Of a stretch of DNA of 64,000 bases, positions 1 through 11,383 are shown in pieces. Origin of the DNA: Lucinisca nassula (taxonomy: Eukaryota; Mollusca; Bivalvia; Lucinida; Lucinidae); the NCBI GenBank assembly GCA_963580285.1, contig OY757024.1:125736045-125800044 (forward strand), written 5' to 3'. The stretch's first letter is position 1. Each line of letters opens with the position of its first letter. The notes beneath the pieces were generated by a model. The model was not told where the DNA came from. It did not search any database and was given only the letters and a program-made list of their open reading frames with translations. Position numbers and translations under genes: made by a program.

Positions 1-175
1 CTTGAATAGGCTTTCCGTGGCCTCAATCCTCGCCCATGGTTCTGTTGTGGTTAAGACTAATAATTTGTTCAGTCCGTATGAAGGATTTCTATCTCATCAG
101 TGCAACATCTCCGAGAACATAAAAATCAAACCAATACAGAGATGAGGACTCGACAGCATGGAATAACTGAAAATC
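1..175 (-). mobile_element. RTX retroelement 3' region, fragment
   Basis: The segment matches, in reverse orientation, the 3' region that follows the reverse-transcriptase frame of the RTX element near 58360-58650. Shared landmarks include the strings for 'cctcaatcctcgccc', 'aatttgttcagtcc' and 'catcagtgcaacatctccga'. No coding potential is present in this piece. It is cut by the window edge on the left and ends near 175. The following 250 bases (176-424) show nothing I can name. Confidence 0.75.
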
Positions 176-424
176 TGGAGCTATCCAATGCAAAGCGGCG
201 TTACATCATGACGTCGGGCTTCAGACACTATATAGCAGGATATGATGTCGGAAATCTTTGACCTCATCCATTACATCCAATCAAACGTCGCATTACATAC
301 GCAAGTGCATTAATCACTATTCATAGCTATATAATAACCGTTATTCTTGCATTTTCTGCCTATTTTGCCTAACATGTTACATAAAATATCGATAATGAAA
401 TAAGAAATCCGTTGAAAGTACTAC

Positions 425-1282
425 AAATAAAAATCAAACATGAGTTCCTTTAAGAGCAATGAAAACATTCACAAGAAAGAAGATGGGTCATACTACGTAG
501 TTTCGGCTAATAAATATGTTCTATAAAAGGGTTATCCTTTGGAAGCAAGGAATACACCACAGAACTGAAAAAATATTGAGTGTACATGTTTTCTGGGCCA
601 GACTAGCTAGTTTCGGCCAATTAGGCCTCATCAGTGACCCTCAGATATTTTCAAAATTCCACAATGGAATCAATGATCCCAAAGGACAAGAGAATATAAA
701 CTACACTATGATGTAGGGCAGGGAGACGTTTTACCGCCGCCACACATTCCAACACACCAGCTGTAGTGAAGTCAAATATGTTCTATAAAAGGGTTATCCT
801 TTGGAAGCAAGGAATACACCACAGAACTGACAAATATGGAGTGTACATGTTTTCTGGGCCAGACTAGATAGTTTCGGCGAATTAGGCCTCATCAGTGACC
901 CTCTGATATTTTCAAAATTCCACAATTGAATCAAAGATCCCAAAGGACAAGAAAATATAAACTACACTATGATGTAGGGCAGGGAGACGTTTAACCGCCG
1001 CCACACATTCCCACACACCAGCTGTAGTGAAGTCAAATATGTTCTATAAAAGGGTTATCCTTTGGAAGCAAGGAATACACCACAGAACTGAAAAAATATG
1101 GAGTGTACATGTTTTCTGGGCCAGACTAGCTAGTTTCGGCCAATTAGGCCTCATTAGTGACCCTCAGATATTTTCAAAATTGCACAATGGAATCAATGAT
1201 CCCAAAGGACAAGAAAATATAAACTAACCTATGATGTAGGGCACGGAGACGTTTTACCGCCGCCACACATTCACATACACCA
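425..1282 (+). repeat. 262-bp tandem repeat, three units
   Basis: Three head-to-tail units begin with ctataaaagggttatcc at 521, 783 and 1044, giving a period of 261-262 bp. Each runs through 'gggccagactagctag', 'ttttcaaaattccacaatgg' and 'gggagacgttttaccgccgc'. A partial unit of the related 383-bp repeat (from 425) precedes the array. The same unit appears once at 34112 and as a short array at 56656, both in reverse orientation and both inside other elements, so it is mobile and not purely a local satellite. A 66-residue frame is open in units 1 and 3 but broken in unit 2, so I do not treat it as coding. Confidence 0.85.
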
Positions 1283-2475
1283 GCCTCATCAGTGACCCTG
1301 TAATGATCCGGCAAAGAAAACCAGAGGAAACATACTGCAATTTTGCGAATTTCGAATAGGCAGTCAATACAAAGACTGATATAAATCAAAATGGGGTCCA
1401 AACAACCAAAAACCCGTCTAGAATATGAGTCTAAACCAATAATCTATTTCTGATTTCTCAGAATATTCACGCTGATCTCAAAGGCCCAAAAGTAAAATAT
1501 AAACTGCACAATGGTTGATGTACGGGGAGACGTTTTACGGCCGCCACACGGCACAACACCAGCTGCAGTGAAGGCAAATAAAAATCAAAAATGAGTTCCT
1601 TTAAGAGCAATGAAAACATTCACAAGAGAGAAGATGTGTCATACTACGTAGTTTCGGCTAAAAAGCCTCATCAGTGACCCTGTAATGATCCGGCAAAGAA
1701 AACCAGAGGAAACATACTGCAATTTTGCGAATTTCGAATAGGCAGTCAATACAAAGACTGATATAAATCAAAATGGGGTCCAAACAACCAAAAACCCGTC
1801 TAGAATATGAGTCTTAACCAATAATTTATTTCTGATTTCTCAGAATATTCACGCTGATCTCAAAGGACCAAAAGTAAAATATAAACTGCACTATGGTTGA
1901 TGTACGGGGAGACGTTTTACGGCCGCCACACGGCACAACACGAGCTGCAGTGAAGGGAAATAAAAATCTAAAATGGGTTCCTTTAAGAGCAATGAAAACA
2001 TTCACAAGAAAGAAGATGGGTCTTACTACGTAGTTTCGGCTACTAAAGCCTCATCAGTGACCCTGTAATGATCCGGCAAATAAAACCAGAGGAAACATAC
2101 TGCAATTTTGCGAATTTCGAATAGGCAGTCAATACAAATAAAAATAAAAAATGAGTTTCTTTAAGAGCAATGAAAACATTCGTAAGAAAGAAGGTGGGTC
2201 ATACTACGTAGTTTCGGCTAATAAAGCCTCATCAGTGACCCTGTAATGATCCGGCAAAGAAAGCCAGAGGAAACATACTGAAATTTTGCGAATTTCAAAA
2301 AGGCAATCGATTCAAAGACTGATACAAATCAAAATGGGGTCCAAACAACCAAAAACCCGTCTAGAATATGAGTCTAAACCAATAATTTATTTTCGATTTC
2401 TCAGAATATTCACACTGATCTCAAAGGACCAAAAGTAAAATATAAACTGCACTGTGGTTGATGTACGGGGAGACC
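1283..2475 (+). repeat. 383-bp tandem repeat, related to the 262-bp unit
   Basis: The string cctcatcagtgaccctgta recurs at 1283, 1666, 2049 and 2227. The first two steps are 383 bp. The last is 178 bp, so one unit has lost about 205 bp. Unit ends ('gtttcggct', 'ggggagacgttttacggcc') are homologous to those of the 262-bp unit, whereas the middles differ ('ccagaggaaacatactgc', 'aaaacccgtctagaatatg'). The two arrays therefore look like variants of one family. No open frame is shared by the units. Confidence 0.8.
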
Positions 2476-3091
2476 CAAACCGCAGACACAAGCGCTGGTG
2501 AAGGACATAAAGGGCAGCCTTGGGACTAATTGAAGAAAACAGTATTTATCATATGACGTCGCCTCTGTGAATGTAATAACGTCATATATTACCTGCATAA
2601 CAGAGAAATACCATGATTTCTATCAGATATAAACTTGATATTTTCCTTTTTGCTGAGAAGAAATATTTCCTCTTAGTCAGGGAAATAAATCTTTGTCGCT
2701 GGAACAAGTTTTGGCATAAGATACAAGGTACTGCTTTTGCAATGAAATCGCTATATTCAAACGCGGGAGAGTTTCAGACACGTCGACATTATTCATGACG
2801 TCCTCTCAATGGCATCTGAGAAGATACCAATATACGTTCAGAACGCGTGACGTTCGAGACGGATGCAGTGTTGTAATAAAGATTATCTGGACATTAGTAC
2901 TGAATTAGGGATACGTTTGGTTACCGTTCTCTCGCATTTTTTAATTGTTTTAACACAACAATAACTTTATTTCTTCTACTTTCATTCATTACAATAGTAA
3001 GCGCTTTCAAGATGGCGTCTATACAGTTTTTGTTTCAGTCAGCTTATGTGTTACTGCGCCCACTTCCTTTTGCATGGACTGTATGTTAAGA
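2476..3091. other. No recognisable gene or repeat
   Basis: After the tandem array fades near 2475 the sequence is AT-rich and lacks a long open frame, a tRNA-like fold or a match to the other repeats in the window. Short open stretches are not supported by any recognisable protein similarity. Confidence 0.5.
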
Positions 3092-3370
3092 CATTACGAT
3101 AATTCACCCGTGCGACATAGTGCATTTTTCACATCTCCAAAATGGCTACTAATCTGATGAAAATCCTTAATATTTTTCTTATAAATGCTCCAAACATAGG
3201 TTGTGGGTGCTCGTTAGAACCGCCTCATTGAGGCGGTTCTAACGAGTACCCACAACCTATGTCTTCGAACAGAAATAAGAAAAATAATGTTTACCCCCTT
3301 AAACCCCAGTTTTCTCTATATAAAGTGGGGTTTAGGGGGGTCTTTATTTCACGGACTTGTTCACGTGATG
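3092..3370 (+). mobile_element. HP-B hairpin MITE, complete
   Basis: Ends are CATTACGATAA on the left and TTCACGTGATG on the right, the imperfect inverted termini of the HP-B family. The centre is a palindrome with arms from 'ataggttgtgggtgctcg' through 'ttagaaccgcc' to its complement. The right half carries 'ccagttttctctatataaag' followed by a G-rich stretch. Flanking bases are a/g, with no obvious target duplication. No transposase is present, so it must be moved in trans if it moves at all. Confidence 0.85.
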
Positions 3371-3437
3371 GTAATCTGTACATAGAATCAGATGCAAAGT
3401 GATCCATCAACTCTATCAAATGCATGTAATATACAGT

Positions 3438-3556
3438 TTGTTGACTCTGCCCATTTAAAATATAGGATTTATAAACCTCGCAAGCGCACTCGTTTCTTTA
3501 TCGGATGTTCAACCTCCCTCGGTTTATAAATCCAATATTTAAAATGGGCTGAGTAA
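3438..3556. repeat. Inverted repeat (foldback)
   Basis: Arms 'gcccatttaaaatatagga' (left) and the complement 'ccaatatttaaaatgggc' (right) flank a spacer with aaacctcg / cggtttataaat pairing. The total is about 115 bp. It has the appearance of a small foldback element. No copy with similar ends was noticed elsewhere. Confidence 0.6.
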
Positions 3557-3734
3557 TAAACTCTATGTAATAAATTCCGTAATCCACTAGTGGATTAAAT
3601 ATGCCATTTAGTTAGATACACCACGTAACGTTACACGTACGACGTCCTTAACAACGTCACATTTATTAATGACGGAATATTGACATTTTTAGAAACAAAT
3701 CGTAAACAAAATGCGTTTTAAATGTCATATGATA

Positions 3735-4205
3735 CACTCGCAATAGTGCTCATGTATTATTGAATTTATTAAACGAGTTGAGGAAAAGGGCTTAATTCAA
3801 TAAGGCCTAAAAACATAGATATAATTCCGCTAACATGCCGAAAAAATTTAGGGTCGGTAGATCGATTACACTTTTTATTTTTCGTCAACTTTTTATTTGA
3901 TGGAAAAATAGCAAAATCTTTAAAAGGGTTTAATTCTAGGCATAATACCAGAATACATTCAAATAAAAAGGTTCAGAGCATCAATGAAACAGGATTTGAA
4001 GTATTAGTTTTGCTTTTTTGACAGTTTTATGATATTTTATCAAAAGTGCTAAAAAACGTAAAGGTCGGTAGGTAAGAAAATCTTTTTATTTTTTCTGGAT
4101 GGCCAAAAAAATTAAAAGGTCGGCACGAAAAATCTTGGTCGGTCGGGTTAGCGGAAACACAGCTATTTTTTAGGCCTAATACATGAACACTCACATATGG
4201 TTATT
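3735..4205. mobile_element. MITE with AGGCCTAAAAA ends inside a palindromic repeat
   Basis: An inner element (about 3803-4174) has inverted ends: aggcctaaaaacata with ccgctaac on the left, and gttagcggaaacacagc with tttttaggcct on the right. Its interior is AT-rich with 'gggtcggtag' and 'ggtcggtcggg' strings. The bases around it (gctcatgtattattgaattt and aatacatgaacactc) belong to another palindromic repeat that recurs at 24140-24540 and 30120-30235. A second copy of the inner element spans 38888-39633. An AATA flank on both sides could be a target duplication. Confidence 0.7.
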
Positions 4206-4313
4206 CCTCTTTTAACTTTGCTTCTAGTGGACTTCGGTACCGCTGTGGTGGGTCGCCTTATATAAGTCAGTCGTCATAATAATTGGAAACCTATTCAGAC
4301 AAAAATTGATAAA

Positions 4314-4523
4314 CATTACGGTAACACATCCGTGCGACATAGTGCATCTTTTCATATCTCCAAAATGGCTACTTTTCTAATCAAAATCCGTGATTTTCTC
4401 CTTATAAATGCTCGAAACAAAGGTTATGGATGCGCGTTAGAACCATCTCATTGACCCCAGTTTTCTCTATATAAAGAGGGTTTAGGGGGGTGGTCTTCAT
4501 ATCATGAACTTGTTTACGTGATG
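4314..4523 (+). mobile_element. HP-B MITE with core hairpin deleted
   Basis: HP-B ends are present (CATTACGGTAACAC at left, TTTACGTGATG at right). The left arm stops at 'cgttagaaccatctcattga' and jumps directly to 'ccccagttttctctata', so the right arm of the palindrome is missing. This is the expected product of slippage or excision across a hairpin. Confidence 0.75.
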
Positions 4524-4847
4524 CGATATCCTTTACGTTTATTTAGCCGTCAAGGTTTATTTTCACTCATGTCCCATTAGTGATCATAACCCAAAAGCTG
4601 AAGCTGCAAAAAAACTGTACATAGTATCAAATACACTGTCTGAGTAGCTATAATTACAATCGCTTACTAATAGCAGAGACAGTTGCAACAAACTCATGAC
4701 ATATGTTAATGTGAAGCTTTGTGCAAAACGATGCTTGCGACCGTGCGAAACATTATCTTTATTTTACCCAGGCGGTTTCCCATTTAACGTATTGGTCATT
4801 TGAACATAATTTAAGTAAGGAATAATGCATAATAACGATTATAACAA
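4524..4847. other. No recognisable feature
   Basis: The stretch is AT-rich, with no long open frame and no clear match to the other repeats of the window. Confidence 0.5.
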
Positions 4848-5428
4848 ATTATGAAAACACGCCTATACAAATACATTGTAAGTTTTACCGCCGAAAATGT
4901 TAGCATTTTCAGATGAAACATTGTGCTATTTTTCTTATTTCTGCTCAAAATATAGCTTGTGGGTACACGTTAGAACCGCCTTATAGAGGCGGTTCTAACG
5001 TGTACCCTCAATCTATATTTTAGAGCAGAAATAAGGCAAACAAGGTTTATTTTTCCAATCCTCAGGGATTGCTTATACAGAAATCTTCCACTGACCGTTC
5101 CAAGGCGGCTCTTCTGTGGCGATTTATTTATGCTGTTGTTTGTTACTTACTGTGTGTATCACTTGTGTCTTTTAATTTTGGATGGCCATATGGCCATTTT
5201 GTGGGAAAGTAACTGTCCTTATGGCCTTCCTTTGTTTAGGTTTCCATTATGGTCTGGTCGCTTAATGTTTGTATTTCTTTCCCTTTGGTGTCTTTTATGG
5301 GTGGAGTAAGTTAATTGTATCAATTCCTGATCTTTGTTTTACTTCTACTTTACCCATGAAAACCCCAGTTTTACTATATAAAAGTGGGGTAAAAGGGGTC
5401 AAAACCATATAGGCGTGTTTCCGTGTTG
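4848..5428 (+). mobile_element. HP-A MITE interrupted by an RTX fragment
   Basis: The left end reads atgaaaacacgcctatac and the right end ataggcgtgtttccgtg. The central palindrome (around 4950-5020) has arms with 'cacgttagaaccgcc', where most copies have 'ctcgttag'; the right arm carries the matching change (taacgtgta). Between 'aaggttta' and 'tttacccatg' sits about 290 bp of RTX 3' sequence in + orientation (about 5058-5350), recognised by 'ctgaccgttccaaggcgg' and 'ttttgtgggaaagtaactgt'. The TTTA at both sides may be a target duplication. Confidence 0.8.
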
Positions 5429-5960
5429 GTAAGATTCAGGTTTAAGATATCAGTATATAATTTGAAATGTTAATGACAAGCAGTTAATGTTTCCAAGATT
5501 TACTGGGACAAGCAGGTACCGAACGTGGTCAAATATATTGACTGAAAATTAATTTCGTCTCTGTTTAAATGTAGTTTCTCTCACCGTTATTGGATAAAAC
5601 TGTCAGAACAGACAAATGGTCCGGTTGACATTTTAGCTAGCCGCTTGCTCCCAGGCCGCGTTAGTTTTGTCTGGCCCGTCTTTCACTCATTAATTCTTGT
5701 CGCGTTCCGCAAATAAAGCAACAACTCATGCATAAATTGAGCACAGATTCTTCGCGTAGGTCTTAAATTGTCTAGATATTATTTGACTTTTTGGCCATAC
5801 TTCGTGAACTACATGAACTTTTTCATTTACACTGTTTTTCTTTGACTTAAGGCGAAAAAAAGGGCAACAGAAATTCGAAAATTTCATCGCATAAATTAGT
5901 CCATATAACGAACAACCTTGCAAAGCAATTTAATTTAGTGGCACGAGCTAGCTGGCCCAG
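5429..5960. other. No recognisable feature
   Basis: No repeat family or coding frame recognised. Base composition is close to the surroundings. Confidence 0.45.
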
Positions 5961-5984
5961 TAAAAGCTTGTAGATGTTGCACTA

Positions 5985-6582
5985 ATGAATAAGAAATCCT
6001 ATCGGCGGACTGAACAAATTATTTGACTAAGCCACGAAAGAACTAAGGGCGAGGATTGTGGCCACTTAAAATCAATTTAAGCCCCAATAAAACAGTTTTT
6101 ATTGACCGTTCCAAGGCGGTTCGTCTGTTGTGGTTTCGGTGTTATATTCGTATTTGCATGCATGTCTTGCTAATATATTCATGGGAAAGTAACTGTCCTT
6201 TTGGCTTTCCGCTTGTGACGTTTTATTATGGACATTACGCAAACACGCCTATACAAATACATTACATCTTTTATCGCCGAAAAAAATGGAAATTTTAAGA
6301 TGAAAAAAACTGTTTTATTTTTCTTACTTCTGCTCAAAATATAGAGTGTGGGCACTCGTTAGAACCGCCTCATCGAGGCGGTTCTAACGAGTACCCACAA
6401 TCTTTATTTTAGAGCAGAAATAAGAAAAATAAGGTATACCCCCGGGAACCCCAGATTTACTATATAAAAGTGGGGTTCAAGGGGGTCAAAATTTTATAGG
6501 CGTGTTGTCGTGATGGTAAATTTGTTTTATGTTTGTGTGCTTTCCCTTTGATGGGAGGTATGAGATAATTCACTTTTAATTA
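5985..6582 (+). mobile_element. RTX 3' fragment containing a complete HP-A MITE
   Basis: RTX landmarks are 'cggactgaacaaattatttg' near 6014, 'gggcgaggattgtggcc' and 'gaccgttccaaggcgg', ending at 'cttgtgacgttttattatgg'. The HP-A element occupies 6233-6515 (CATTACGCAAACACGCC to GTGATG) with an intact palindrome. RTX sequence resumes at 'ttgttttatgtttgtgtgct'. An uninterrupted equivalent exists near 28620-28660 ('cattatggtgaagttgtttt'), which serves as an empty site and shows that the MITE inserted into RTX. Confidence 0.85.
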
Positions 6583-6730
6583 GGGCCCCGCACTGAAAGT
6601 GCGGGTGCCCTATAGTAATCACTCTGTCCGTCCGTCTGTCTGTCTGTCTGTCCGTCTGTCCGTCCACAAATTTTTCCTACTCCTCTGATAGCGCTGCCGG
6701 GGCCCTAGTCAGTTTCACTGACAGCTCTAG
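6583..6730 (+). repeat. Hairpin plus GTCC/GTCT microsatellite element
   Basis: The segment opens with a short hairpin (gggcccc gcact gaaa gtgcggg), continues into repeated gtccgtccgtctgtctgtct, and ends at 'ggggccctag' and 'agctctagttt'. The design (end hairpin followed by a pyrimidine-rich tandem tract) is shared with the elements at 24631 and 19619. It could be a Helitron-like non-autonomous element, but I see no decisive terminal motif. Confidence 0.55.
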
Positions 6731-7164
6731 TTTCCACAATTATCTTAGGCATTGTCTTTGCTTCCAAGGCAAACATTTTTAAGGGGGATATACCTGGATT
6801 TTGTGCGAAAATATTTGACGCAACGTCGCAACATATAGCCGTTGTTTCTTGCCAAAAAAATTACATACCATGGCGGTGTTTGCGGTTGTTCCAAACTAAA
6901 CGAAATTTCGTCTTCAAAATGCAAAATACTTGTCAAATAATTTATGTTGTCTAAATGTATGACGCGCTCTTTGCATATTTTTCTTTGTATGTAGAATTTT
7001 TCGTTCAAGTGACAAATGTTATTTGTCTACGTTTGCATATGGTAAATGGCGCTAAACTGACTCGACGTCGCTGAACAATAACACAACGTTGTCTCGCAGA
7101 TCAGAAAATGGTGGGAAAGAAAAAACATTTTCTTACTCTAGCTCCTTAACAAAGACGTTGACCC
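6731..7164. other. No recognisable feature
   Basis: An 87-codon reverse-strand opening lies here but resembles no protein I know and is not conserved in any other part of the window. Confidence 0.4.
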
Positions 7165-7891
7165 CATTACGAAAACACGCCTATACAAATACATTGCTAT
7201 CTTTATCGCCGACGGCCCCCGCCCATCGGAGCTTGAAGAAATATATGGGCTGCATGATGCTTCTACGCAGAGCTGAATCTGACCCCACAAATGAGCGCTG
7301 GTAAACCGCTTAAGAGGATCTAAGCCTGCCAAGACAAAGCTGTGTGAGTGTCGGACCGTCCATGCTTATAAACCCTACTGGTTTCATTGGGCGACAGGGC
7401 TTGAGATGTCACTTCATCTCAATGTCGGGTAAAAACCACACAAAATTGGAATCAACGTCTCCAAATTGACATTTACAGTGTTGATGGGGACGTTAAACCT
7501 CAAATCAAACAAACAAAAACTTTATCGCCGAAAAAATGAAAGTTTTAAGATGAAAATGTGTGATATGTTTCTTATTTCTGCTCAAAATATAAATTGTGGG
7601 TACTCGTTAGAACCGCCTCATCGAGGCGGTTCTAACGAGTACCTACAATCTATGTTTTAGAGCAGAAATAAGAACAATAAGGTGTACCCCTTTAAACCCC
7701 AGTTTTTCTATATAAAAGTGGGGTTCATGCTCTGGTTATTGTCTGGTCGCTTCATGTTTGTGTTTCTTTCCCTTTGGTGTCTTTGATGGGCCGAGTAAGT
7801 TAATTGTATCGTTTCCTGATCTTTGTTTTACTTCTACTTTTGAGGTGGGGGAGGGGGGGGGTCAAAATTATATAGGCGTGTTTTCGTGATG
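7165..7891 (+). mobile_element. HP-A MITE carrying a nested SINE-1 and an RTX fragment
   Basis: Ends CATTACGAAAACACGCC and GGCGTGTTTTCGTGATG delimit the element, and the flanking base is c on both sides. A SINE-1 copy is inserted in the left part and about 120 bp of RTX 3' sequence (about 7722-7845, 'cttcatgtttgtgtttcttt') in the right part after 'gtggggttca'. The core palindrome near 7590-7650 is intact apart from one arm difference. Confidence 0.85.
7213..7519 (+). mobile_element. SINE-1 copy with 12-bp target duplication
   Basis: The copy starts cggcccccgcccatcgg and ends with ggggacgttaaacctc followed by a CAAA-type tail (caaacaaacaaa). It is flanked by ctttatcgccga at 7201-7212 and again at 7520-7531, an exact 12-bp duplication of HP-A sequence, as expected for target-primed reverse transcription. 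The 307-bp body has no open frame. No pol III boxes are obvious, so whether its head is tRNA-, 5S- or 7SL-related is not resolved. Confidence 0.9.
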
Positions 7892-8200
7892 CTATGTTGT
7901 TATTCACGGTTCCAGTCTAGATGGTTGTGCTTGTCAAAATATTAACCTATTTTACCCACAGATTTTCTTTTCATTCCAAAATACCTGCAATTCCATAAAA
8001 CAACATAATTCAAAACTGAAAAAAAACAACGTAAAAATAATGTTTTGCATAATCAAAGACAATTCTTATAGTTACAAATATGTCGCAAGTTATTGAAGGA
8101 AAGTTTCGCTGACAAACTGGTGTAAGCAATCATAAGGTTAGACTACACCGTAGTATCAATATTTTCTGCATTTTTCGCAAATTACTTTTTTTCTAAATCC
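7892..8200. other. AT-rich sequence, nothing recognised
   Basis: No repeat or coding signal recognised. Confidence 0.45.
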
Positions 8201-8209
8201 TTTTTTATA

Positions 8210-8880
8210 TTTCACATCTGATGATAAAATAGAAGTGGATGCAATGATCAGGAATCGATACAATCAACCTATAGCTCCCATCAGAGACACCAAAGGGAAA
8301 GAAACACAAACATGAAACAACAGACCCTAATGGAAACACCAATAGCGGAAAGCCAAAAGGACAGCTACGAGTACTTTCCCACAAAATGGCCAATATGCTA
8401 CCCAAAATGAAACAATATAAGCGGCACAAACACCCAAAGTAGAAGTAAAACAAAGATCAGGAATCGATACAATTAATTTACTCTACCAATCAAAGATATC
8501 AAAATGGAAAGAAACACAAACATGAAACGACCAGACCAGAATGGAAACCTAAACAAAGGAAGGCCATTAGGACAGTTACTTTCCCACAAAATGGCCAAAT
8601 GGCCATCCAAAATAAAAAGACACAAGTGATACACACAGTAAGTAACAAACAACAACATAAATATACCGCCACAGAAGAACCGCCTTGGAACGGTCAGTGG
8701 AAAGAATTCCACTGGGGGTGGGGGGTGGGGGGGGGGGGCTTAAATCGATTTTACATGACCATAATCCTCGCCCTTATCTCTGTCGCGGTATACACTAATT
8801 TTGTTTAGTCCGCAAGAATGCTTCCTAACTCATCAGTGTAACATCTCCGAGAACACACAAATCAAGGTGGTGACTCAGAA
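8210..8880 (-). mobile_element. Two RTX 3' fragments in tandem
   Basis: In reverse orientation the string gatcaggaatcgatacaat occurs at about 8248 and 8457, marking two RTX 3' ends one after another. The second copy continues leftwards in element sense through 'gaaccgccttggaacggtc', a G-rich run near 8716-8738 and 'catcagtgtaacatctccga'. The two pieces differ in sequence (for example in 'ggaaagccaaaagg' versus 'ggaaggccattagg'), so they are separate insertions or an old duplication. Confidence 0.75.
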
Positions 8881-8889
8881 TATCCAAAC

Positions 8890-9480
8890 CTAACTATAAA
8901 GGGGCAATATTCTTAAATGGGGAAAGCATCAGGATCACCAACAAGACAAACATTAAACTGGAAGGACAAACGTAACTGAAATGAACAACCAAAAAGGGGG
9001 AAGAATTAGAATCATCAACGTAACAACATATGTGATGATGGAACGAACCAGAACCACAAAACAAAACATGAAGGAACCACAGCAAAAGCACCGACTTGGG
9101 ACAGTTAGTAAAAGAAAAATTTACTGGTGGGTTAAATTTAATTTTACGGAATCCCGACCCTCACCCTCACAGTCACTATGGTTCAACCACGTATTGTTTG
9201 GTCCGCGTGACGGTTTTCTAACTCATCAGTGAATCAACTCGGTAAACAATGAAATCACAATTAAAGCCAAGTTGACACAAGGATGAGGAGTCGACAGTAA
9301 AACGTACTGAGCCATCCGGTGAAACCCCACAGGAACACTGGAGCAAAAGAAAGCCAACATTTGAACCCCGTTGGACCAAGCAACAGACATTAAAGTTCCG
9401 GAACCGACCAACTAATATATAGCTTCAAGACAAAGCCATCATGGAATCTGAATCCCGATCCACAAGCGTGCAATTAAAGA
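8890..9480 (-). mobile_element. Divergent RTX 3' fragment
   Basis: Weaker matches to the RTX 3' region in reverse order include 'ccgacttgggacagttag', 'tttaattttacggaatcccg', 'tttggtccgcgtgacgg', 'ctaactcatcagtgaa' and 'gaggagtcgacagtaaaac'. This is an older or sister subfamily. No open frame is preserved. Confidence 0.6.
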
Positions 9481-9894
9481 GGAAAGCATAATCATGTCTG
9501 AACGTGTTTGGGTCAAACACAATGCATACAGGCTGTTGAATAGAATTTATATTATCTAATGCGTTCGTAACGTAAAAGATTCAGCGCTACTCTTAGAACA
9601 GATAAGCTATTAGAGTAGTGACGGAATATTTCACTTCACCCTAAGTGATGTCGTTATTGTTATCTCATCAATATGTTCCTATGTTCTATTAACACACTTC
9701 CATGTGCAATAATAATGTCTATATTGTTGCAAGATGCACATGTTCGGATAAAAATTATCTGTATTGTATTTTCATTGTTTTATTCCCTTTGCCAGCATCA
9801 AATGCAGGCGCTTGCCTAAAGGCGATTATTAAGAGCACACACAATCTATGGTTTTGACCACAGGTACGAAATTAAAATACACCCTGTAAGCTCA
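9481..9894. other. No recognisable feature
   Basis: Sequence without a recognised gene or repeat. Confidence 0.45.
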
Positions 9895-10680
9895 TTTTAT
9901 AAGTTACCCCCTATATTGATTGCATTATAACATAAATAAAAAAGGTTAACTTTGGAAGCAAAGAATACGTATTAGAATGAAAACCGAAAACTCGGTTTTA
10001 TTGAGTTTCTTCGTAAACAGCACTGTTGTCTGCAAGGTCTTTATCAGGTCAACACCTTGATCTGATAAAGATATGCTGTCTCAGGACAAGTGAGCTTTAT
10101 TAGGTCAACGTCACGTTGCATTTTTATGAATGAACTGGACTTCAGAAAAAAAAATTGGCAAAACTTTAATTATTACTGTAAAAATTGAAAAACAAAGTAT
10201 TTGACAAATATCACAGGAAAAATTACGGTCAGCTGATACTGAATATATATCGACCGATTATTGCTCGCCGGATTGTTGGTACGTACTGAGGACAATCGAT
10301 AACAGGACTGAGGTCTGCGGAAATGGCCCGAGGCCGAAGGCAGAGGCCAATACAGCAGACCGAGGGCCTGTAACACGAATACTAGGGAATTACATTAATG
10401 ACAATTTTATTAATTGACTGCATTAAACATGGTTATTGATTTTGACTTCAGTGTTAATACGGATGACTTTCGAACAATACAGGATAGTCAATTGATAAAA
10501 GAGTGTACAAGGGGATATACTGAAAAACAAGATACCATATTCGTGTCATTTGATATCAAGTTTATCAAGCTCGGCTTGGAAAACGCGTGTAGAATCGCTC
10601 GACATGCCTCCCATTCTCGAAGCCTTGCCTGATAAACTTGATCTCAAAAGACACGGATCTGGTATTCTCTATTTACTTTA
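9895..10680 (+). repeat. Dispersed repeat, interrupted copy; partner at 44385-44770
   Basis: Shared strings with 44385-44770 include 'gttaccccctatatt', 'ctgataaagatatgct', 'tctcaggaca', 'gtacaaggggat' (here) with 'gcacaaggggat' (there), and 'tctggtattctctattta'. The second half is an inverted repeat: 'gtgtcatttgatatcaagtt' pairs with 'aacttgatctcaaaagacac'. About 330 bp between roughly 10155 and 10490 has no counterpart in the other copy, so it is an insertion here or a deletion there. Confidence 0.7.
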
Positions 10681-11096
10681 AAAACTGAAACTTGCAACGG
10701 TGTTCATACCACGGGCTTGTTGAAAACATGTAGAAAACCATCAAGGACAAAAACTAAATAAAACAAAAATACAAATTCAGTTTGAAATTCATCGGCCAGT
10801 CACGCAACAATGGCCTGTTTTATATCGAAAACGTTTGCAACAGCATGACTGAGTTTTGATTAAGTTCCGCAGACTGCTACGTTTAAGTTCTGTAAAGAAT
10901 CTTGTCCAGTTCCCGTCAAGCGGATGGTTCTCTTGTCAGCTCGATGATAAGAAATCGATCTAGTTTCCATTACCGAAATCACAAAGTCTGGGTCAGAAAT
11001 AAATCTGAAATGAAGTAGTCTTAGATGTGTACAATAAAATATGGGACTTTTTAAGGTACAAAGAATATTAATATGAATGTATAACGAACTTCAATT
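10681..11096. other. No recognisable feature
   Basis: Neither a coding frame nor a recognised repeat is seen. Confidence 0.45.
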
Positions 11097-11383
11097 CATC
11101 ACGATAACTGGCCTATATAATTCTGACACCCTCAAATCCCACTTTTATATTGTAAAACTGTGGTTAACAGGGTTACACATATTGTTTTTTTTTTTCTATT
11201 AATGCTCAAAACATGAATTGTGGGGCACTCGTTAGAACCGCCTCGTCGAGGCGGTTCTAACGAGTACCTACAATCCATATTTTGAGTAGAAATAAGACAA
11301 ATATCACACTTTTTCATCGTATTTTTTCTTTGTTTTCGGCGGCAAGGTTTACAATGTATTTGTATAGGTGTGTTTTCGTAATT
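11097..11383 (-). mobile_element. HP-A MITE, reverse orientation
   Basis: Ends are catcacgataactggcctat and ataggtgtgttttcgtaat. The core reads 'actcgttagaaccgcctcg' followed by its complement. The order of internal blocks (the cccacttttata block first, the gaaaaaa/tcggcgg block last) shows minus orientation. Confidence 0.8.

Noticed and set aside
516..1227. 66-codon frames recurring in the 262-bp units
   Set aside because: The frame is broken in the second unit and in the copy at 34112. It is most likely a chance opening carried by a young repeat.
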